DNA of 10,178 bases from an uncultured Eubacteriales bacterium (lineage in GTDB: Bacteria > Bacillota > Clostridia > Oscillospirales > Oscillospiraceae): NCBI GenBank assembly GCA_900548795.1, contig URLT01000070.1:1-10178 (forward strand), read 5' to 3'. Shown piece after piece: positions 5,324 through 10,178 of the stretch (the stretch's first letter is position 1; each line of letters opens with the position of its first letter). The translations under genes were made by a program, and so were the position numbers. The notes beneath the pieces were generated by a model. It was not told where the DNA came from. It made no database searches and worked only from the letters and a program-made list of their open reading frames with translations.

Positions 5324-7318
5324 ATGCAGCGAATCGGAGTGTTTGTGTGCCATTGCGGCACGAATATCGCCGGAACGGTCGACGTGAAAGCAGTCGCCGA
5401 GGCAATGAAGCGCGAGCCGGGCGTCGTTTTTGCAACGGATTACCAATATATGTGCTCGCAGGCGGGTCAGAACATGATCTGCGACGCAGTGCGCGAGCAT
5501 AAGCTGACCGGCATCGTGGTCTGCTCGTGCTCTCCGCGTATGCACGAGGCGACCTTCCGCAAGACGGCGGCCGCAGCGGGCATCAATTCCTATATGGTCG
5601 AGATCGCCAACATCCGCGAGCAGTGCTCTTGGGTGCACAAGGATATGCAGACCGGCACCGAAAAGGCCATCATCCTCGCCCGCACGGCGGTCGCCAAGGT
5701 CAACCTGAACGCGCCGCTGACGCCGGGCGAAAGCCCCGTGACCAAGCGCGCGCTCGTCATCGGCGGCGGCATCGCGGGCATTCAGACCGCGCTCGACATC
5801 GCCGACGCGGGCTTCCCGGTCGACATCGTCGAGACGAAGCCGACCATCGGCGGCAAAATGGCGCAGCTCGACAAGACCTTCCCGACGCTCGACTGCGCGG
5901 CGTGTATCCTGACGCCGAAGATGGTCGACGTCGCCCAGAACGACAAGATCCGCATTTTCTCTTATTCCGAGGTCACGGCCGTCAAGGGCTTCGTGGGCAA
6001 TTTCGACGTGACGATCAAGCGCAAGCCGCGCTACGTCAACGAGGACGTCTGCACCGGCTGCGGCCTGTGCACCGAAAAGTGCCCGCAGAAGAAGGTTCCC
6101 AACGAGTTCAACCTCGGCATGGATAACCGCCGTGCCATCTATATTCCGTTTGCGCAGGCCGTGCCGAAGGTCGCGGTCATTGACCCGAACTACTGCATGA
6201 TGCTCAAGACGGGCAAGTGCGGCATCTGCTCGAAGGTCTGCGGCGTGAAGGCCATCAACTACGAGGCCAAGGAGGAATTCGTCGAGGAAAAATACGGCGC
6301 GATCGTCGTGGCGACGGGCTTCAACCCGATCTCCATGGAGCCGTTCGACGAGTTTGCCTATGCCCATTCCAAGGACGTCATCACGTCTCTGGAGCTGGAG
6401 CGCCTGATGAACGCGGCCGGCCCCACGGGCGGCACGCTGCTGCGCCCGTCCGACGGCGAGCATCCGCACACGATCGTCTTCGTGCAGTGCGTCGGCTCGC
6501 GCTGCGAGGCCTGCGCGCAGAAGGGCAAGGAATATTGCTCGAAGATCTGCTGCATGTACACGGCCAAGCACGCCATGCTCATCCGCGACAAATATCCCGA
6601 CACCGAGGTCTACGTGTTCTACATCGACGTGCGCACGCCCGGCAAGAATTTTGACGAATTCTACCGTCGCGCGGTCGAGGAATACGGCGTGCACTATATC
6701 AAGGGCATGGTCGGAAAGGTCTCGCCCGAGGGCAAGAAGCTCAAGGTGCAGGCGTCCGACCTGATCTACGGCAAGCAGCTTCACATCGACGCCGATCTGG
6801 TCGTCCTTGCGGCCGCCATCGAGCCGGACAAGTCCGCCCGGCCGCTTGCCACCATGCTCACGGCCAGCATGGACACGAACGATTTCTTCACCGAGGCGCA
6901 TCCGAAGCTCCGTCCGGTCGAAAGCCCGACGGCGGGCGTGTTCCTCTCCGGCACCTGCCAAGGCCCGAAGGACATCCCAGAGACCGTCTCGCAGGCCGGC
7001 GCCGCGGCCTCAAAGGTTATCGGCCTGCTCTGCAAGGATCGTCTCGTGGGCAACCCCTGCGTCGCGCATTCCGACGAAATGATGTGCAACGGCTGCTCCA
7101 CCTGCGAAAAGGTCTGCCCCTACGGCGCGATCACCTATCAGGACAAGGAATTCCGGATGCCGAACCGCACCACCCGCGTGCGCCGCATCGCCGTCGTCAA
7201 CGAGGCAGTCTGCCAGGGCTGCGGCGCCTGCACGGTCGCCTGCATGTCCGGCGCAATGGATCTGCGCGGCTTCAGCACGAAACAAATCATGGCGGAGGTT
7301 GACGCAATATGCAAGTGA
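5324..7318 (+). CDS. hdrA: Heterodisulfide reductase-like subunit A (HdrA), FAD and iron-sulfur bifurcation module
   Basis: A 664-residue flavin/iron-sulfur subunit of normal length, cytoplasmic. In this family its FAD is where electron pairs split between ferredoxin and the HdrB side. The N-terminal domain (1-135) carries C9, C11, C44, C67, C69 and C101. The FAD-binding loop is VIGGGIAGIQTA (145-156), followed by the HdrA hallmark TLDCAACILTPKM (188-200). An inserted ferredoxin-like unit has C243, C246, C249, C253 and C291, C299, C302, C306. A central cysteine block VQCVGSRCEAC ... YCSKICC (387-410) matches the HdrA core cluster region. The C-terminal ferredoxin has C588, C591, C594, C598 and C630, C633, C636, C640. 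The start has AAGGGGG (5307-5313) 10 bases upstream. The gene overlaps flxD by 10 bases. I see no missing cluster cysteine. Whether it truly bifurcates cannot be read from sequence alone. Confidence 0.95.
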   Translation: MQRIGVFVCHCGTNIAGTVDVKAVAEAMKREPGVVFATDYQYMCSQAGQNMICDAVREHKLTGIVVCSCSPRMHEATFRKTAAAAGINSYMVEIANIREQCSWVHKDMQTGTEKAIILARTAVAKVNLNAPLTPGESPVTKRALVIGGGIAGIQTALDIADAGFPVDIVETKPTIGGKMAQLDKTFPTLDCAACILTPKMVDVAQNDKIRIFSYSEVTAVKGFVGNFDVTIKRKPRYVNEDVCTGCGLCTEKCPQKKVPNEFNLGMDNRRAIYIPFAQAVPKVAVIDPNYCMMLKTGKCGICSKVCGVKAINYEAKEEFVEEKYGAIVVATGFNPISMEPFDEFAYAHSKDVITSLELERLMNAAGPTGGTLLRPSDGEHPHTIVFVQCVGSRCEACAQKGKEYCSKICCMYTAKHAMLIRDKYPDTEVYVFYIDVRTPGKNFDEFYRRAVEEYGVHYIKGMVGKVSPEGKKLKVQASDLIYGKQLHIDADLVVLAAAIEPDKSARPLATMLTASMDTNDFFTEAHPKLRPVESPTAGVFLSGTCQGPKDIPETVSQAGAAASKVIGLLCKDRLVGNPCVAHSDEMMCNGCSTCEKVCPYGAITYQDKEFRMPNRTTRVRRIAVVNEAVCQGCGACTVACMSGAMDLRGFSTKQIMAEVDAICK

Positions 7319-7743
7319 ACGAATATAAGCCCCTGATCGTGGCCTTCTGCTGCAACTGGTGCTCCTACGCCGGTGCCGACCTCGCCGGCAACAACCGTCT
7401 GGCCTATCCGGCTGAGGTCAAGATCATCCGCGTGCCGTGCTCCTGCCGCGTGAACCCGATGTTCATCCTGCGCGCCTTCCAGCGCGGCGCGGACGGCGTG
7501 ATCCTGTGCGGCTGCCATCCCGGCGACTGCCACTATACCTCCGGAAACTACTATGCCCGCCGCCGTATGGCGCTGCTGTTCTCGATGCTCGATTTCCTCG
7601 GCATCGAGCGCGAGCGCACGCGCGTCGAGTGGGTCAGCGCCGCTGAGGGCGCAAAATTCGCCGCGACGATGAACGACTTTGTCAAGACCGTCGCCGCGCT
7701 GGGCGAGAACAAGAGATTGGAGGATCTGCGATGCAAGAAGTGA
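7309..7743 (+). CDS. flxD: MvhD/FlxD-like iron-sulfur subunit
   Basis: A 144-residue protein of the MvhD family (hydrogenase delta/iron-sulfur subunit), which passes electrons from an input module into HdrA. The fold signature is FCCNWCSYAGAD (13-24), with C14, C15 and C18. It is followed by VPCSCRVNP (C44, C46), the region LCGCHPGDCHYTSGN (C67, C69, C74) and a helical tail. In MvhD a set of these cysteines holds one [2Fe-2S] cluster. No hydrogenase large or small subunit is nearby, and Flx-type genes follow, so FlxD is a better name than MvhD. The start overlaps the hdrA end by 10 bases, with GGAGG at 7294-7298. Its own last 13 bases overlap the next gene, so the subunits are translationally coupled. 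Confidence 0.93.
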   Translation: MQVNEYKPLIVAFCCNWCSYAGADLAGNNRLAYPAEVKIIRVPCSCRVNPMFILRAFQRGADGVILCGCHPGDCHYTSGNYYARRRMALLFSMLDFLGIERERTRVEWVSAAEGAKFAATMNDFVKTVAALGENKRLEDLRCKK

Positions 7744-8714
7744 ACAAGCTCGTGGAACGGGCGTCGGCGCTGCTGGCCGACGGAACGGTCGACCGCGTGC
7801 TCGGCTGGAAGGCCGGTGAATTCGGCTACGACGTGACGCCCGCCGTGTTCCGCAGCGCGCAGGAGCTGGAGCAGTCGTTCGTCTGGAACGATTTCTGCGG
7901 CGCGAATTTCTCCAAATATCTCGTGAAGGAGACGCTCGGCGAGGGGAAGGTTCTGGTCTTCCTGAAGCCCTGCGACACCTATAGCTTCAACCAGCTCCTG
8001 ACGGAGCACCGCTTCGACCGCGAGAAGGTCTACGCCGTCGGCGTACCCTGCGACGGGATGCTCGACGGCGGCAGGCTGCGCGACCGCGCCGGGGAGCTGG
8101 CCTCGTTCGCCGTCGACGGCGACACGGTCACGGTCGAAACGCTCTATGACGGCACGCTCACGCTGCCGCGCGCGGAGCTGCTGCCCGACCGCTGCGTCAA
8201 CTGCAAGTCCAAGAAGCACGTCGCCTATGACGAGCTGCTCGGCGAGGACGGCGGCGTGCTCGACTCGCACCGCTTCGACGAGGTCGAGCGGCTCGAGCGC
8301 ATGACCGCCGACGAGCGTTATGCCTTCTGGCAGAACGAGCTTTCGCGCTGCATCCGCTGCAACGCCTGCCGCGACGTCTGCCCGGCCTGCACCTGCGAAA
8401 AGTGCGTGTTCGACAACCCGAATTCCGGCGTGGAGAACAAGGCGGCGGCCAACTCCTTTGAAGAAAAGCTGTTCCACATCATCCGCGCCTTCCATGTGGC
8501 CGGACGCTGCACGGATTGCGGCGAATGCTCCCGCGTCTGCCCGCAGCATATCCCGCTGCATCTGCTCAACCGCAAATTCATCCACGACATCGACCGCTTC
8601 TACGGCGACTATCAGGCCGGTGCGGAGGTCGGAAGCCGCGCACCGATCGTGAACTACACCAAGGACGATCTTGAACCGTCCGAGGCGGCGGAAAGGAGCG
8701 GAGCCAATGCGTAA
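7731..8714 (+). CDS. flxC: Iron-sulfur electron-transfer subunit, FlxC-like
   Basis: A 327-residue soluble iron-sulfur protein. Residues 1-200 form an alpha/beta domain with conserved-looking cysteines in FLKPCDTYSF (C81), GVPCDGM (C107) and RCVNCKSKKH (C155, C158), loosely like the FrhB/FdhB-type or AsrA-type N-terminal domain. The C-terminal half has [4Fe-4S] motifs C207-x2-C210-x2-C213-x3-C217-P, then C220, C222 and C225, and C260-x2-C263-x2-C266-x3-C270-P. It should relay electrons between the FAD subunit and FlxD. The start has GGAGG (7719-7723) 7 bases upstream. It shares motif order with the following gene, so the two look like diverged paralogs. Naming it FlxC rather than FlxB rests on its place next to flxD and is a best guess. 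Confidence 0.82.
   Translation: MQEVNKLVERASALLADGTVDRVLGWKAGEFGYDVTPAVFRSAQELEQSFVWNDFCGANFSKYLVKETLGEGKVLVFLKPCDTYSFNQLLTEHRFDREKVYAVGVPCDGMLDGGRLRDRAGELASFAVDGDTVTVETLYDGTLTLPRAELLPDRCVNCKSKKHVAYDELLGEDGGVLDSHRFDEVERLERMTADERYAFWQNELSRCIRCNACRDVCPACTCEKCVFDNPNSGVENKAAANSFEEKLFHIIRAFHVAGRCTDCGECSRVCPQHIPLHLLNRKFIHDIDRFYGDYQAGAEVGSRAPIVNYTKDDLEPSEAAERSGANA
8692..8698 (+). promoter_or_regulatory. Ribosome binding site deciding the flxB start
   Basis: AAAGGAG ends 8 bases before the ATG at 8707. It favours that start, with an 8-base overlap with the previous gene, over a frame-open ATG at 8671 that would give a basic, unconserved-looking 12-residue extension. Confidence 0.75.
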
Positions 8715-9732
8715 AATTGCAATCGAACAGCTCGACGCGCTGTTTGCCGCGATCTCCGCGGCCATGCCGCTGTATCTGCCGGTCGACACAAAGGGCGGCG
8801 CGAAATTTGACCGCTGGACGCCGGAGAAAACGCTCTCCGACAAGCTCAACACCGTCCGCAGCGCGAAGGACTTCTTCTTCCCGCAGACGGAGAACCTGAT
8901 GGATTTCAAGGTCTCGGGCAAGAAGGTCGAGATCATCGACACCCGCCGCGAGGACGAGGATTTCGCCGTTTTCGGCGTGCGCGCCTGCGACGTGCGCAGT
9001 CTGGCCGTGCTCGACCGCGTGTTCCTCGCAGAGCCGGTCGACAGCTTCTATAAAAATCGCCGCGATCACGGCATCATCCTCTCCATGGCCTGCACGCGCC
9101 CGGCCGAGACGTGCTTCTGCGGCACCTTCGGCATCGACGCGGCCGCCCCGGAGGGCGACGTGGTCTGCTGCCGCACGGCCGACGCGCTCTATCTGGACGC
9201 CAAGAGCGAGAAGGGCGCGGCGCTGCTTGCCCGCGTGGCCGACCTGACCGCCGAGTGCGGCGACGAGGCCGTGCTCGAGCAGCAGAAGCTCATCCGCGAG
9301 CGTCTGGCGAAGCTGCCGCTTGCCGGGCTGTCCGCCGAGGCCTTCGGCGCGGGCAAGACCGATCGGTTCTTCGGCGCGCCGGAGTGGAAGGAGCTTTCCG
9401 AGTCCTGCTTGGGCTGCGGCACCTGCACCTTCGTCTGCCCGACCTGCCAGTGCTACGACATCAAGGATTTTAACACCGGAAACGGCGTCACGCGCTTCCG
9501 CTGCTGGGACTCGTGCATGTATTCCGAGTTCACGAAGATGTCGGCCGGTCAGCCGCGTCTGACCCAGCTCGAGCGCTTCCGCCAGCGCTTTATGCACAAG
9601 CTGGTCTATTTCCCCACGAACAACGACGGCATGTTCTCCTGCGTCGGCTGCGGCCGCTGCGTGGCCAAGTGCCCGATCCACATGAACATCGTCAAGGTTA
9701 TGAAGCGCTTAGGAGGGCAGGAACATGCTTGA
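8707..9732 (+). CDS. flxB: Iron-sulfur electron-transfer subunit, FlxB/AsrA/HydB-like
   Basis: A 341-residue soluble protein of the family that includes the anaerobic sulfite reductase A subunit (AsrA) and sulfhydrogenase beta subunit (HydB). The N-terminal domain has FGVRACDVRSLAVLDRVF (89-106), the family's R-x-C-D-x-R-S pattern, and MACTRPAETCFCGTFG (C129, C136, C138). The C-terminal half has C234-x2-C237-x2-C240-x3-C244-P, then C247, C249, C266 and C270, and C312-x2-C315-x2-C318-x3-C322-P. AsrA/HydB proteins carry electrons between an FAD/NAD(P) partner and a catalytic subunit. The next gene encodes exactly that FAD/NAD(P) partner, overlapping by 8 bases. No sulfite reductase C subunit or hydrogenase is present, so in this context it is read as FlxB of the Hdr-Flx complex. 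Confidence 0.85.
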   Translation: MRKIAIEQLDALFAAISAAMPLYLPVDTKGGAKFDRWTPEKTLSDKLNTVRSAKDFFFPQTENLMDFKVSGKKVEIIDTRREDEDFAVFGVRACDVRSLAVLDRVFLAEPVDSFYKNRRDHGIILSMACTRPAETCFCGTFGIDAAAPEGDVVCCRTADALYLDAKSEKGAALLARVADLTAECGDEAVLEQQKLIRERLAKLPLAGLSAEAFGAGKTDRFFGAPEWKELSESCLGCGTCTFVCPTCQCYDIKDFNTGNGVTRFRCWDSCMYSEFTKMSAGQPRLTQLERFRQRFMHKLVYFPTNNDGMFSCVGCGRCVAKCPIHMNIVKVMKRLGGQEHA

Positions 9733-10178
9733 GAGAAACGATCCGCTGATCCCCGTGATCGGCGAGGTGACCGACATCCGCATCGACACGCCCGATGTCA
9801 AGACCTTCCGCGTGGTCACGCCGGACGGGAAAAAGCCGTTTGAGCACAAGCCGGGGCAGTGCGCCATGCTCTCGATCCCCGGCGTCGGCGAGGCGATGTT
9901 CTCCATCACCTCATCCCCGACAAACGAGGAATTTATGGAATTCTCCATCAAGAAGTGCGGCTGCGTGACGCAGTGGCTGCACGCCATGGACGTCGGCCAG
10001 CAGATCACGATCCGCGGGCCTTACGGCCGTCCCTTCCCCGTGGACACCGACTTTGCCGGGCATGATCTGCTGTTCATCGCCGGCGGCATCGGCCTTGCGC
10101 CGCTGCGCTCGGTCATCAACTACTGCCGCCACTACCGCGACCGCTACGGCAAGATCGACATCGTCTACGGCTCCCGCT
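9725..10178 (+). CDS. flxA: FAD/NAD(P)-binding oxidoreductase subunit, FlxA/AsrB/HydG-like, 3' cut off
   Basis: The first 151 codons of a ferredoxin-NADP reductase-type flavoprotein (AsrB/HydG/dihydroorotate dehydrogenase electron-transfer family), running off the right edge with the frame open. The FAD domain (1-110) includes KPGQCAMLSIPG (42-53), the flavin-binding MFSITSSP (58-65) and IRGPYGRPFP (96-105). The nucleotide-binding domain then begins with LLFIAGGIGLAPLRSVI (115-131), whose GGIGLAP loop binds NAD(P). In the Flx model this is where NADH enters. The usual C-terminal iron-sulfur ligands of this family would be outside the window. AGGAGG at 9711-9716 lies 8 bases before the ATG, and the gene overlaps flxB by 8 bases. 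Identity with the family is firm; NADH versus NADPH preference cannot be told here. Confidence 0.92.
   Translation, partial: MLERNDPLIPVIGEVTDIRIDTPDVKTFRVVTPDGKKPFEHKPGQCAMLSIPGVGEAMFSITSSPTNEEFMEFSIKKCGCVTQWLHAMDVGQQITIRGPYGRPFPVDTDFAGHDLLFIAGGIGLAPLRSVINYCRHYRDRYGKIDIVYGSR

Noticed and set aside
5096..6961. A 621-codon minus-strand open frame opposite hdrC and hdrA
   Set aside because: Antisense shadow of strongly codon-biased genes; rich in D, R, H, V and A with no recognisable motif and no ribosome binding site of note.
4120..7743. Archaeal (methanogen) origin of the hdr genes
   Set aside because: They sit in a bacterial operon with Flx-type subunits, base and codon use match the neighbours, and no hydrogenase or F420 genes are present.
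8707..10178. Dissimilatory-type anaerobic sulfite reductase (AsrAB) genes
   Set aside because: The two proteins belong to the same broad families as AsrA and AsrB, but they overlap the hdr-flxD genes in one run and no AsrC is visible in the window; downstream sequence could still change this.

Overview
The window looks like chromosomal DNA from a strictly anaerobic Gram-positive bacterium of the class Clostridia, probably Oscillospirales. This is an inference from several observations: GC-rich coding DNA with G/C-heavy third positions, strong GGAGG-type ribosome binding sites, a YerC/YecD (TrpR-like) gene beside an hslO-type Hsp33 gene, and a bacterial Hdr-Flx cluster with no hydrogenase or F420 genes. 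The intergenic DNA is clearly more AT-rich than the genes. I see no mobile elements, CRISPR arrays, RNA genes or broken genes.

Layout. Minus strand, 1-1443: a three-gene operon reading right to left: a YerC/YecD TrpR-family regulator, a class I SAM-dependent methyltransferase and the redox chaperone Hsp33 (hslO, cut by the window edge). Positions 1444-1759 are a 316-base divergent intergenic region with a good sigma-70/A-type promoter facing each way and some short repeats. Plus strand, 1760 to the right edge: one tightly packed run of nine genes with no visible terminator: an L-lactate/malate dehydrogenase-family gene, class II fumarase (fumC), hdrB, hdrC, hdrA, flxD (mvhD-like), two paralogous iron-sulfur subunits (flxC-like, flxB-like) and an FAD/NAD(P)-binding subunit (flxA-like, cut by the right edge).

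How the genes could work together. The last seven genes encode a cytoplasmic HdrABC-FlxABCD complex. In the accepted model for this family, NADH is oxidised at FlxA and electrons pass through FlxB/C and FlxD to HdrA. A flavin in HdrA bifurcates them, sending some to ferredoxin and some through HdrC to the two non-cubane clusters of HdrB, which reduce a disulfide-type acceptor. All ten HdrB cluster cysteines are present, so the HdrB site should be functional, but no acceptor is encoded here. The first two genes would convert oxaloacetate to malate to fumarate if the dehydrogenase is malate-specific. Its arginine at the lactate/malate specificity position and the adjacent fumarase both suggest this, although other residues are LDH-like. 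The operon therefore seems to join the reductive C4-dicarboxylate branch to flavin-based electron bifurcation. Which acceptor HdrB reduces is the main open question.
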